From assembly GCA_964468185.1 (NCBI GenBank), contig CAYXTR010000024.1:1-64000 (forward strand): a DNA stretch of 64,000 nt. The letters run 5' to 3'. The DNA is from JANQFV01 sp964468185. Lineage in GTDB: Bacteria > Planctomycetota > Phycisphaerae > UBA1845 > Fen-1342. Under the pieces are notes generated by a model. The model saw nothing but the letters and a program-made list of their open reading frames with translations. It had not been told where the DNA came from and ran no database searches. Shown here in pieces: positions 8,091 through 16,869 of this stretch; positions within the stretch are counted from its first letter, which is position 1, and the number at the start of each line of letters is the position of its first letter. Both the position numbers and the translations under genes were made by a program.

Positions 8091-9473
8091 TCAGCGCACA
8101 TAGCCCAACGAGCGGAGGCGTTCGAGTTCGGCGGCGTCGGGCCGGACCTGCTCGTGTGGGGACTGTTGCGCGGCGCGGGCCGCAGTGCGTTCAGTGCGCA
8201 GTGTCCGTAGCAGGCGCGCCAGCCGTTCGGGTTGCGCGCTGCTGAGGTTGTGCATCTCGGTGGGGTCATGGCGCAGATTGTACAATTGGGTGTTTCCGGG
8301 GGCGTTGATCAGCTTGTAATCGCGATGGACGAGACCGACGTGGGGCTGGCCCCAGAAGTTGCCTTCGAGCAGGAGGGGCTCTTCGGAAGCGTCGTGCGAG
8401 TCCGAGGCGTTGGCGAGCAGGTTTTCCCCCTGAAAGGTCGGCGGAGGAGCAACGTCGGCGAGCGTGCAGATGGTCGGCGCGACATCCTTGAGCGAGACGG
8501 CGTGGTCGACGACCTGCGCGGCGAGTTTTTGTGGGAAGCTCACGAGCAGTGGGACGTGGAGCAGTTCGTTGTAGAGGGTGTGGCCGTGCTCGAAGCCGCC
8601 GTGGTCGAGGAACTCCTCGCCGTGATCGGAGACAAGCACGATGATGGTGGATGCGCGCAGGCGGCGCTCTGCGAGGCCGTCGAGGAGGCGGCCAATCTCG
8701 TGGTCGGTGTAGGCGACTTCGCCGTTGTAGAGTTTCTCGGCGCGCCGGATGGCGTGATCGGGGATGCGCAGCTGTCCGCGGCGGAAGGCGACGATCTGGC
8801 GGCGGGTGCCGAGGACCCAGTCCAGTTGGCCGTGGTCGCGGGGATCGGCGAAGGATGCGCGGTAGGCACGTGGCGGCGCGTAGACGAGGTGTGGGTCGAA
8901 GTAGTGAACGAGCAGGAAGAAGGGCTGGTCGCGATCGTCGCTGAGCCAATGCAAGGCGGCGTCGGTTGTTTCGGTAGCGTTGCGAAGCTGGATGTTGTTG
9001 GGGTAGACCTTGAAGTCGACGTGGTCAAAGCCCTGGGTCATGCCGAATTTCGATGTGAGGAAGTCGACGTTGACAATGCAGGCGGTGGTGTAGTTTGCGT
9101 CGCGGAAGCACTCGGCGAGCGTGTGCTGCTGTGGGGCCAGGCGGCGGAACTGGCCGACTCTTCCGCCGGCGCCGTGCGCTGCGGGTGGTTGCGAGGTATA
9201 CAGTGAGGCGAACGACGGGAGCGTCCAGGGAGCATGCGCATAGGCGTTGTCGAAACGCACGCTGTGGTCAGCGAGTCGGTCGAGACGGGGCGTGAGACCG
9301 AGCTTGTTGCCGTAGCAGCCGAGTCGATCGGCGCGGAGGGTGTCGACGGCAATGATCAGCACGTTGGGGCGCTGCGTGGATTTTGATTCTGGTTCGTTGT
9401 GTGAACATCCCGCCAGCGCAATGCTGATCGCGCAGGCCCCAGCCGATGCGGCGAGCCAGTTCCGGTTGACCAC
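8091..9473 (-). CDS. Sulfatase-like (alkaline phosphatase superfamily) lipoprotein
   Basis: The N-terminus has a lipobox, ISIALAGC, so it is probably a lipid-anchored exported protein. The sulfatase fold starts with NVLIIAVDTLRADRLGCYG, whose Asp binds the metal. At the catalytic position, where sulfatases have Cys or Ser for formylglycine (CxPSR), it has APWTLPSFASL, i.e. Thr. Further metal-site motifs include VSDHGEEFLDHGG. I chose the GTG at 9473 because GAGG lies 6-9 bases upstream; another GTG four codons earlier has no such site. With Thr it may act as a phospho- or phosphoethanolamine-type hydrolase or transferase instead of a sulfatase. It is encoded downstream of metF on the same strand, 240 bases away. 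Confidence 0.8.
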   Translation of the reverse strand: MVNRNWLAASAGACAISIALAGCSHNEPESKSTQRPNVLIIAVDTLRADRLGCYGNKLGLTPRLDRLADHSVRFDNAYAHAPWTLPSFASLYTSQPPAAHGAGGRVGQFRRLAPQQHTLAECFRDANYTTACIVNVDFLTSKFGMTQGFDHVDFKVYPNNIQLRNATETTDAALHWLSDDRDQPFFLLVHYFDPHLVYAPPRAYRASFADPRDHGQLDWVLGTRRQIVAFRRGQLRIPDHAIRRAEKLYNGEVAYTDHEIGRLLDGLAERRLRASTIIVLVSDHGEEFLDHGGFEHGHTLYNELLHVPLLVSFPQKLAAQVVDHAVSLKDVAPTICTLADVAPPPTFQGENLLANASDSHDASEEPLLLEGNFWGQPHVGLVHRDYKLINAPGNTQLYNLRHDPTEMHNLSSAQPERLARLLRTLRTERTAARAAQQSPHEQVRPDAAELERLRSLGYVR

Positions 9474-9712
9474 GTGCCACCTCACCTGACGACGTACAAA
9501 TTACAAATGCCTCAGGCCAGCGGGTGGCCGGAGCGACAGGGCTGTCAACGTAAGGCGTGGTGAAGACGGCGACAAGGGCGTCGACAACTCGCTACAACTC
9601 GCGCGGGCTGCATGACGAGGTCCGAGAATGCGCAGCGTGACAAGGGCTCCACAGGATGAGCAAACGTGGAGCGCAGCGCAGCTTAGCGTGTGCGCTGATG
9701 ATGCGCCTGTGA

Positions 9713-10621
9713 TCAGACGGTATCGTAGCTGCCGGCGGGGAACTGGGCGGGTGGGTAGCAGGTGCGCAGGGCGGTGAGGATGGTGCGGGTAGCGGGCGAT
9801 TTGTTGAGCGTGTAGAAGTGGATGCCGGGGGCGCCGCGTTGCAGCAGCTCGACGCACTGGGCGGTAGCCTGTGCCACGCCGAGGGATAGTACGGCGTGCG
9901 AATCGTCCTGCAAGTCGCGGAGTTCGGTCATGAGGGGCTCGGGGATGGTGGCGCCACACATTTTGGTGAACTTCTCGATCTGCTTGACGTTGGTGATGGG
10001 CATGATGCCGGGGATGATGGGGACGCCGATGCCGGCGGCGCGGCAACGGGCGACGAAATCGAAGTATTTCTGGTTGTCGAAGAAGAGTTGGGTGATGAGG
10101 TATTCGCAGCCGGCGGCGATTTTGTACTTGAGGTGGAGGATGTCGGCCTCGATGTTGGGGGACTCGACATGGCCTTCGGGATAGCATGCGCCGCCGAGGC
10201 AGAAATCGAAATAGCGGCCGGCGAAGGTGGCGAATTCGCTGGCGTAGGTGAAGCCCTCGGGGTGGGGAGTGAATTTCTCTTCGCCGCGGGGGGGGTCGCC
10301 GCGAAGCGCGAGGACGTTGTCGACGCCGGACTCGTTGAGTTGCTCGAGCACTTTCAGCAGCTCGGCGCGGGAGGCTTCGGCGCAGGTGAGGTGGGCGAGT
10401 GGCTCGAGGCCATAGTCGTCGCGGAGGTGGGTGACGAGGTCGATGGTTTTGCGGCGTGTGCTGCCGCCGGCGCCCCAGGTTACGGAGACGAAGGTGGGGC
10501 TGAGCTCGTGCAAGTGGGAGAGCGAGTCGTGGAGCGCATCGAAGCCCTTTTCGTCCTTGGGCGGGAAGAATTCGAAGGAGAAGCTGGGACGACCGGTCGA
10601 TAGCAGTTCGCGAATGCGCAT
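9713..10621 (-). CDS. metF: 5,10-methylenetetrahydrofolate reductase
   Basis: Reduces methylene-THF to methyl-THF with FAD and NAD(P)H, supplying methyl groups for methionine synthesis. The family start RELLSTGRPSFSFEFFPPKDEKG, the AHLTCAEASRAEL strand, NVLALRGDPP, and QLFFDNQKYFDF are all present. At 302 residues the length is normal for a bacterial MetF. The start at MRIREL is preceded by GAGGAC; an upstream in-frame start would add 16 unrelated residues. It is divergent from etfBA across 224 bases, which must hold both promoters. I looked for a SAM or SAH riboswitch there and found only a short CGGCTC/GAGCCG hairpin. Confidence 0.95.
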   Translation of the reverse strand: MRIRELLSTGRPSFSFEFFPPKDEKGFDALHDSLSHLHELSPTFVSVTWGAGGSTRRKTIDLVTHLRDDYGLEPLAHLTCAEASRAELLKVLEQLNESGVDNVLALRGDPPRGEEKFTPHPEGFTYASEFATFAGRYFDFCLGGACYPEGHVESPNIEADILHLKYKIAAGCEYLITQLFFDNQKYFDFVARCRAAGIGVPIIPGIMPITNVKQIEKFTKMCGATIPEPLMTELRDLQDDSHAVLSLGVAQATAQCVELLQRGAPGIHFYTLNKSPATRTILTALRTCYPPAQFPAGSYDTV

Positions 10622-10845
10622 GGGTCCTCGCAACCGGGGGATACCAGGTGGCCGCCGACCGGCCCGCACCGGGCGGCTCCTGGGTGAGCCGTTTCATTGG
10701 TTATAACGATATCTGGCGGCGCTGCAATCTTGCCGTTGTCAGCGGGCGGTGGCTGCGGGCTGCTTTGCAGCGACGCGGCTGAGCGGCTAAGATGGCGGAT
10801 CTTCGGAAATTGCACCATTCCTACCACTGCCGAGGTACGACAGCG

Positions 10846-11640
10846 ATGAAAGTTCTGGTTGTCCTGCGACAGGTACCGGATTCCACCACCAACATCAAAA
10901 TTCGCTCTGATGGGGAGGATATCGAGCGGACGGGCGTCAAGATGGTCGTCAATCCGTTTGACGAGTTCGCCATCGAGCAAGGGGTGCTGCTGAAAGAGAA
11001 GCGGCAGGATGTGGAGAGTGCCACGGCGCTCATTGTCGGCCCGGCCAAGGCGGCTGAAGCGTTGCGGACCGCCCTGGCCGTGGGATGTGATGATGGGATT
11101 CATCTCCAGGATGAGCAGTTTGACAATCTTGATGAGTTGCAACTGGCGGCGGTGATCGCCGCGGCGGTCAAGGATGCGGGCTATGACCTGATTCTGACCG
11201 GCAAGCAGGAGATTGACCTGGATAGCGGGCAGCTTGGGCCGGCGCTGGCCGAGCGGCTGGATTGGCCGCATGTCGGCGCGACGGTGAAGCTGGAAATGGC
11301 GGACGATGGGAAGTCATTCGTGGCGCATCGGCGGATTGAAGGGGCGGAGGAGATTGTCGAGGTGCCGCTGCCGGCGGTGCTGACATGCGACAAGGGGTTG
11401 TGCGAGATGCGCTATCCGTCGCTGCCGAACCTCATGAAGGCGAAGAAGAAACCCGTCAAGACGATGTCGGCGGGGGATGTGCCGGACTGCGGCACGATTG
11501 TCGGGCAGGTGGGCGGTACGACGCTGCACAGTTTCGCGCCGCCGCCGGAGCGGCCGCCGGGCAAGCTGATCGATGGCGAGCCCGAGGAAGCGGCGAAGGA
11601 GCTGGTACGGCTGCTGCGTGAAGAGGCGAAGGCGCTGTAG
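10846..11640 (+). CDS. etfB: Electron transfer flavoprotein beta subunit
   Basis: The small subunit of the ETF heterodimer, which accepts electrons from acyl-CoA and related dehydrogenases. It begins MKVLVVLRQVPDSTT, the standard EtfB start, and carries NPFDEFAIEQG and the ETF beta signature region DLILTGKQEIDLDSGQLGP. The length (264 residues) is normal. An in-frame GTG or ATG start 54 bases upstream is unlikely, since the extension is not conserved-looking. The alpha subunit gene follows after 71 bases, so the two are probably cotranscribed. Confidence 0.95.
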   Translation: MKVLVVLRQVPDSTTNIKIRSDGEDIERTGVKMVVNPFDEFAIEQGVLLKEKRQDVESATALIVGPAKAAEALRTALAVGCDDGIHLQDEQFDNLDELQLAAVIAAAVKDAGYDLILTGKQEIDLDSGQLGPALAERLDWPHVGATVKLEMADDGKSFVAHRRIEGAEEIVEVPLPAVLTCDKGLCEMRYPSLPNLMKAKKKPVKTMSAGDVPDCGTIVGQVGGTTLHSFAPPPERPPGKLIDGEPEEAAKELVRLLREEAKAL

Positions 11641-11711
11641 CGTCCGCGGTGTGACGGAGTTTCAAGAGACTTCAAACTGACGCGCTGCGGCGCGATTTTG
11701 CGAGAGCGATC

Positions 11712-12695
11712 ATGAGCAACGATATTCTCGTTTTTGCGGAACAACGAAACGACAAGATTCACCCGGCGGCGCTGCAAATCGTCACGCCGGCCAAGGACCT
11801 CGCGGGCAAGACCGGCGGCAAGGTCATTGCGTGTGTGATTGGTGACAAGATTGATGCGACGGCCGACGCGATCGACCAGGCCGGCGTTGATCAGATCATC
11901 ACGATCAGTGCTGGGGAGCTGGCGGACTATGCGACGCTGAATTACCGGACGGCACTGGCGGCGGCGATTGAGACGGCGCAGCCGCAGGTCGTGCTGCTGC
12001 CGGCGACGTTCATGGGGCGCGACCTGGCGCCGCGGACGGCGGCGCGGGTGGGCGGAGCGTGTGCGACGGATGTGATCGAGCTGGATATCAAGGATGGGGC
12101 GCTGAATGTGCGGCGGCCGGTGTACAACGGCAAGGCGTTCTGCGAGGTCAAGTTTCCTGCGGCGCGTGTCGCAGTGGTTTCCGTGCGGCCTAACACGTTT
12201 CCGGCACCGGAGGCCGGCGGTGGTGGCGCGGCGAAGGAGGCGTTGTCGTTCAGTGCCAACCCGGGTGATGACCGGGTCAAGGTCAAGGAAGTGGCCAAGA
12301 CCGGCGGCGAGGTCAAGGACGTGACCGAGGCTGATATCATCGTTGCGGGCGGTCGGTCGCTGAAGAGTGAAGAGAGCTTCAAGATCATCTATGACCTGGC
12401 GGGTGCGCTGGATGCGGCCGTCGGTGCTTCGCGGGCGGCATGTGACGCGGGCTATCAGCCGCACAGTCGGCAGGTGGGTCTGACCGGTAAGACGGTGACG
12501 CCGATGTTGTACATCGCGTGCGGGATCAGCGGAGCGATTCAGCATCTGGCGGGCATGCGTGGCAGCAAGATCATCGTCGCCGTGAATACGGATAAGGAAG
12601 CGCCCATCTTCAGCATCGCGGACTATGGCATTGTGGGTGACCTGTTCAAGGTGGTGCCGGCGATTACGGAGGAAGTGCATCGGATGCGGGGATGA
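11712..12695 (+). CDS. etfA: Electron transfer flavoprotein alpha subunit
   Basis: The large ETF subunit, which holds the FAD. The C-terminal FAD domain shows VGASRAACDAGYQPHSRQVGLTGKTVTP, LYIACGISGAIQHLAGM and IVAVNTDKEAPIFSIADYGIVGDL, all diagnostic. Length 327, normal for the family. It is the second gene of an etfBA pair. No dehydrogenase or ETF:quinone oxidoreductase gene is adjacent, so the electron donor and acceptor lie elsewhere. A hairpin-forming intergenic segment follows. Confidence 0.96.
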   Translation: MSNDILVFAEQRNDKIHPAALQIVTPAKDLAGKTGGKVIACVIGDKIDATADAIDQAGVDQIITISAGELADYATLNYRTALAAAIETAQPQVVLLPATFMGRDLAPRTAARVGGACATDVIELDIKDGALNVRRPVYNGKAFCEVKFPAARVAVVSVRPNTFPAPEAGGGGAAKEALSFSANPGDDRVKVKEVAKTGGEVKDVTEADIIVAGGRSLKSEESFKIIYDLAGALDAAVGASRAACDAGYQPHSRQVGLTGKTVTPMLYIACGISGAIQHLAGMRGSKIIVAVNTDKEAPIFSIADYGIVGDLFKVVPAITEEVHRMRG

Positions 12696-12754
12696 CGGAC
12701 GGCGCGTGTCGTTGATGTTCTCACTGGATTCGGTCGGTTTTCTGGAAGGTTTTG

Positions 12755-12807
12755 ACCCTCGCCCGGCGGACGCACCGGTTGCAAACCGGTGCCACAATTG
12801 GGAGGGT
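12755..12807. repeat. Intergenic hairpin element after etfA
   Basis: A perfect nine-base stem, GCACCGGTT / AACCGGTGC, closes on a GCA loop. It is flanked by ACCCTC and GAGGGT, which can pair outside it. There is no T-run, so it is not a classical terminator. It may be a REP-like element or a 3' mRNA stabiliser of the etf transcript. Confidence 0.5.
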
Positions 12808-12837
12808 GGGGGCTGTCGTTAGTCAGGAGCGTCCGGC

Positions 12838-13974
12838 ATGCAGGATCCGCGACTTGATAAACTCGCCAGTGTTCTCGTGAATTACAGTACCAAGGTGCAG
12901 CCCGGCGATATGGTGATGATCACCGGATCGACGGCGGCCGAGCCGGGGATTGCGGCGGTGTACAAGCAGGTGTTGAAGGCGGGCGGGCATCCGTGGCTGC
13001 GGATTGTCTCGGACACGTGCAAGGAGCTGCACCTGAAGCATGCCAGCGAGGAGCAGCTTATGTATTGCTCGCCGCTGGATAAGCATGTTTACGGCAAGAT
13101 CAACGTGTATATCTCGTTCTGGGGTGATACGAATACGCGGCACCTGTCGAATGTGAAGCCGGCGCGGCAGGCGCTGGCGAGCAAGGCGCGCAAGCCGCTG
13201 CTGGCGATGATGATGAAGCGTGGGGCGTTGCCCGATAGAGATCCGAAGAAGTTGCGGTGGGTCGGCACGCAGTTTCCGACGAATGCGCACGCCCAGGACG
13301 CCGAGATGTCACTGGCGGAGTACACCGACTTCGTCTTCGATGGCGGGCGGCTGAATGAGCGGAATCCGGTCGCGGCGTGGAAGAAGCTGGGCACGGCGCA
13401 GCAGCGGCTGTGTGACTTTCTCAACAAGAAGAAGGAGATGCGGCTGCGAACGCCGAGCGGGACGGACATTCGGCTGGGCATTCGCGGGCGGAAGTGGATC
13501 AACTGCCAGGGTGAGAACAACTTCCCCGACGGCGAGGTGTTTACCGGGCCGCTCGAGGATGCGACTGAGGGGACGGTGCACTTCACGTATCCAGCGGTGA
13601 TGGGCGGACGCGAGGTCACGGGCGTGCGGCTGCGGTTCAAGGGCGGGCGGTGCGTGGAGGCGTCGGCGGATAAGAACGAGGCGTTTCTGTTGCAGATGCT
13701 GGATCAGGACAAGGGGGCGCGGACGCTGGGTGAGCTGGCGCTCGGCACGAACTACGGGATTCGCCAGTTCACGCGGAACACGTTGTTTGACGAGAAGATC
13801 GGCGGGACGTTCCACCTGGCGCTGGGGGCGTCGATTCCGGAGTCGGGCGGGAAGAACCAGAGCGGGTTGCACTGGGATCTGGTGTGCGACCTGCGCAAGG
13901 GCGGGACGGTGGAGGTCGACGGCGAGGTGATCAGTAAGAATGGGAAGTTTCAGCGGGCGACTTGGCCGAAGTGA
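12838..13974 (+). CDS. M29-family metal-dependent aminopeptidase
   Basis: Removes N-terminal residues from peptides with two bound divalent metals; cytosolic. The N-terminal domain has LVNYSTKVQPGDMVMI and the AG(G)HPWLRI segment. Metal-site motifs of the family are seen at FPDGEVFTGPLED (Glu233), near GTNYGIRQFTRNTLFDEKIGGT, and at LHWDLVCDLR (His and Asp near 345). At 378 residues it is of normal length. The start is supported by AGGAG eight bases upstream. It is a single-gene unit. Confidence 0.92.
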   Translation: MQDPRLDKLASVLVNYSTKVQPGDMVMITGSTAAEPGIAAVYKQVLKAGGHPWLRIVSDTCKELHLKHASEEQLMYCSPLDKHVYGKINVYISFWGDTNTRHLSNVKPARQALASKARKPLLAMMMKRGALPDRDPKKLRWVGTQFPTNAHAQDAEMSLAEYTDFVFDGGRLNERNPVAAWKKLGTAQQRLCDFLNKKKEMRLRTPSGTDIRLGIRGRKWINCQGENNFPDGEVFTGPLEDATEGTVHFTYPAVMGGREVTGVRLRFKGGRCVEASADKNEAFLLQMLDQDKGARTLGELALGTNYGIRQFTRNTLFDEKIGGTFHLALGASIPESGGKNQSGLHWDLVCDLRKGGTVEVDGEVISKNGKFQRATWPK

Positions 13975-14270
13975 GAGTGACAAAGTAACAAGGTGACAAT
14001 GTAACAAGGGGGGAGCGCTCCCCGGCGCGCTGGGCGTGGTTCGATTTGGCGGCTGCGGTGGGCGGTCATGGGTGGCGGGGGAGGAATGCGCCTGCGAGGG
14101 CCGGCAGCCACAGCGACGCTGGCGGGCGAGACGCCCGCCCCACCCACCGCTATTTGACGTTATTTGGAAGCAGTACGCAGACCGAGTCTTGATCGCCTGA
14201 TCTCTTGATCTCTTGATTTCTCCTCCCACCCTCAATCCGTCCATCCCGCAGTCCTTCAATCCCTTTTGCC
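13975..14270. repeat. Repeat-bearing intergenic region
   Basis: Just after the stop there is a tandem repeat: GTGACAAAGTAACAAG followed by GTGACAATGTAACAAG. At 14121-14139 a strong hairpin, GGCGGGCG-AGA-CGCCCGCC, occurs, a type I associate with planctomycete intergenic DNA. Near 14190-14220 CTCTTGAT is repeated. The two neighbouring genes converge here, so the hairpin could terminate either transcript, although it lacks a T-run. Confidence 0.6.
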
Positions 14271-15668
14271 TTACAGCTCCACGCGCAGGCCGCGGGTGGC
14301 TACCTGCACATCTTTGTAGCCGCGGTCGTGGAGCTTCTGCGCGAGGGCGGCGGATTGGTCCTCTTCGCCGTGGACGAGGTAGATGTGCTCGGGCCTGGGA
14401 TGCTGCTGGTCGAACATGTTGAGCAGGTCGTTCTGGTCGGCGTGGCCACTGAAGCCGTGGATGAGCGCGACTTCGGCCTTCACCTCGTACTGCTCGTGGA
14501 AGAGGTTGATCTGTTTGGCGCCGTCGGCGATGCGGCGGCCGAGGGTGTGGGCGGCCTGCCAGCCGGCGATGAGGATGGTGTTGCGCTCGCTCTCGACGTT
14601 GTTCTTGATGTGGTGGCGGATGCGGCCGGCTTCGCACATGCCGCTGGCAGAGATGATGATGCAGGGCTCGTCACGGAAGTTGAGCGCCTTGCTTTCCTCG
14701 ACCCGGCGGATGTAGGTGCAGCAGCCGTTGCCGAGGATGTCGCCGGTGACCTGGTGGAAGGCGCGGGCCTCGGCGTCGTAGCACTCGGGGTGCATCTTGA
14801 AGACTTCGGTGGCGTTGACGGCGAGCGGGCTGTCGACGTAGACCGGGATGCGCGGGATGTGCCCGGCGACCATCTGCTGGTGCAGGAAGTAGACGATGGT
14901 CTGCGTGCGGCCGACGGCGAAGGAGGGGATGATCAGCTTGCCGCGGCGCTTGAAGGTGCGCAGGACGATATCCCGGAGTTGCTCCTCGGCGTCCTCGACG
15001 CGCTCATTGACGCGGCCGCCGTAGGTGCTTTCGCAGAGCATGGTGCGGACCGGCGGGAAGGGGCGCGGGTCGCGCAGGATAGGTTTATCGGGGCGGCCGA
15101 TGTCGCCGGTGTAGAAGAGCGAGGGTGTTTCGCCGTTGCGTTTGGCGAAGGAGAGCTGCACGCCGGCGGAGCCGAGCATGTGCCCGGCGTCCTGGAAGCG
15201 GGCGAGGAGTCCGGGGACGACCATGAAGAGGCGGTCGTAGGAGACGGACTGCATCATCTTGACGGCGGCGAGGGCGTCTGCGTAGTCGTAGAGCGGCTCG
15301 ATGGGATCGAGGCCCTTCTTGCGGCGGCGCTTGTTGACGTACTTGACGTCTTCCTCCTGTATGTGGGCGGAGTCGGCCAGCATGATGGCACACAAGTCGC
15401 GGGTGGCGGGTGTGCAGTAGATGGGACCGTCGAAGCCGTCCTTGACGAGGCGTGGGAGAATGCCCGAGTGGTCGATGTGGGCGTGTGAGAGGACGACGGC
15501 GGTGATGTCTTTGGGCGGCAGGGGCCAGTCGCGGTTCTTCGCTTCCGATTCGGAGCGGCGGCCCTGGTACATGCCGCAGTCGAGGGCGACCCACTGGTCA
15601 TCGACATTGATGACGTGCATGGAGCCGGTGACTTCTTCGGTAGCGCCGTGGAACAGAATTTCGGCCAT
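14271..15668 (-). CDS. MBL-fold beta-CASP ribonuclease-like hydrolase
   Basis: Related to the CPSF/RNase-J-like branch of metallo-beta-lactamases that cut RNA. It has the metal motif LSHAHIDHSGILP, the beta-CASP motif region VLCESTYGGR (here MLCESTYGGRVNE), IIPSFAVGRTQ, and the C-terminal SGHADQNDLL and LVHGEEDQSAAL. Length 465, normal for bacterial YSH1-type enzymes. I chose MAEILFHGATEEVTGS because it is the family start; the open frame runs much further upstream without homology-like sequence. Role in RNA processing is inferred from the family. Confidence 0.93.
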   Translation of the reverse strand: MAEILFHGATEEVTGSMHVINVDDQWVALDCGMYQGRRSESEAKNRDWPLPPKDITAVVLSHAHIDHSGILPRLVKDGFDGPIYCTPATRDLCAIMLADSAHIQEEDVKYVNKRRRKKGLDPIEPLYDYADALAAVKMMQSVSYDRLFMVVPGLLARFQDAGHMLGSAGVQLSFAKRNGETPSLFYTGDIGRPDKPILRDPRPFPPVRTMLCESTYGGRVNERVEDAEEQLRDIVLRTFKRRGKLIIPSFAVGRTQTIVYFLHQQMVAGHIPRIPVYVDSPLAVNATEVFKMHPECYDAEARAFHQVTGDILGNGCCTYIRRVEESKALNFRDEPCIIISASGMCEAGRIRHHIKNNVESERNTILIAGWQAAHTLGRRIADGAKQINLFHEQYEVKAEVALIHGFSGHADQNDLLNMFDQQHPRPEHIYLVHGEEDQSAALAQKLHDRGYKDVQVATRGLRVEL

Positions 15669-15772
15669 TTGCTGGTCTCCGTGTGGTGTTGATTGCATCG
15701 TAACGTTTGGGTGGGAGTGGTGCGAATTTGGCGGTGTCGGGCGGTTTCTGGCGGCAATTGGCTGGGGAGTCG

Positions 15773-16726
15773 CTATTTGATGGCGGCGAGGATGGTGGCG
15801 GGGTTGATGGACCAGTCGTCTGCGGCGGCGGGGTCGCCCGGGATGATGGTGACGTGGCGGCCGAGGGGGTGCCAGATGTTGGGAGAGGTGGGGCCGAAGA
15901 TCGCGATCGTGGGTGTGCCGAGCAGTGCGGCGAGGTGGGTGGGGCCGGCGTCGTTGCCGATGAAGGTCTTGGCGCCGGCGAGGAGTGCGATGAGCTCGCT
16001 CGGGGTGGGGGCAATGATGGACGGAAAGGCGGCGAGTTGCTCGCGTTGCGCGGGGGGCCACGACTCGAGCTCGACGGGGCCGAGAAGGATTGCGGGGCGC
16101 GCGGCTACCCCCCTGCTATCGTCCAGTTGCCGCGCGAGGCTGACAAAGCCTGCCAGGGGCCAACATTTTCGCTGGCCGCCGCTGCCGGGGTGGATGATTG
16201 TGCCACCGGGTGCACCGGTTTCGGCGAGGCGTTGGCGGCCGTCGGCGCGGAGTGCGTCGGGGACGCCGAGGGTGCGGTGGTCAGGGTGTTGATGGATGCA
16301 CTTGGGGACGAGGAGGCCCTGGCCTTCGAGTTGCGTTTGCCATTGGTGGGTGATGTGGCGCTGAACGTTGTCGCGGGGGCGGGGGTCGAGGCTGTAGAGG
16401 CGCGCGGGATGCAGTTCCTTGAGTCGTTGGTGGATGATGGTGTGCGTGCCGCCGAGGGCGCTGAGGACGGTATGGCCGGCGATGCGGCTGCGGAGCCCTG
16501 CGGGGGGTGGGTCGTTGTGGTCGCCGAAGAGCCAGTGGAGGCCGAAGCCTTCGGAAGATTCGCGGGTGATGGATGGCTGGCAAGTGCTGAGGTCGCCGGG
16601 GTCGGTGCGGGAGATGAGGTGGAGGCGGCCGGTGTCGGTGAACGGCGGTAGGCGCAGGGCGAGTTGGATGGTGAGGACGAGGTCGCCGAGGGCGCCGGCG
16701 TGGAGGATGACGGGGTTGGCGGGCAT
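15773..16726 (-). CDS. Glycosyltransferase family 9 (heptosyltransferase-like)
   Basis: Probably adds a sugar to a lipopolysaccharide core or similar glycan at the inner face of the membrane. The N-terminal Rossmann start VILHAGALGDLVLTIQLALRL and the C-terminal nucleotide-sugar site TIIHPGSGGQRKCWP ... FIGNDAGPTHLAALLGTPTIAIFGP are typical of GT9. Length 317. No clear ribosome binding site. It lies 104 bases upstream of the beta-CASP gene on the same strand; mnmA ends 143 bases further upstream. The acceptor is unknown. Confidence 0.9.
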   Translation of the reverse strand: MPANPVILHAGALGDLVLTIQLALRLPPFTDTGRLHLISRTDPGDLSTCQPSITRESSEGFGLHWLFGDHNDPPPAGLRSRIAGHTVLSALGGTHTIIHQRLKELHPARLYSLDPRPRDNVQRHITHQWQTQLEGQGLLVPKCIHQHPDHRTLGVPDALRADGRQRLAETGAPGGTIIHPGSGGQRKCWPLAGFVSLARQLDDSRGVAARPAILLGPVELESWPPAQREQLAAFPSIIAPTPSELIALLAGAKTFIGNDAGPTHLAALLGTPTIAIFGPTSPNIWHPLGRHVTIIPGDPAAADDWSINPATILAAIK

Positions 16727-16869
16727 GGAGGCATTCTACGCCGGAGGCGTGCACGTTGCGCCGTGAGTAAGTTTGTCCGTGTGTTCTCAAGAAGGCGGCG
16801 TCGGTGGGCCAACGCACTGTGCGTGGTCGGCATCGGGGCTTCTGTGGAGCGCGGGAGTCCACCGGCCGT

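Noticed and set aside
10622..10845. Possible SAM or SAH riboswitch upstream of metF
   Set aside because: There is a CGGCTC/GAGCCG hairpin, but no match to the conserved cores of known SAM or SAH classes; calling it would be guesswork.
11412..12797. Minus-strand frame opposite etfA
   Set aside because: etfA is certain; the antisense frame is low-complexity and Arg-rich.
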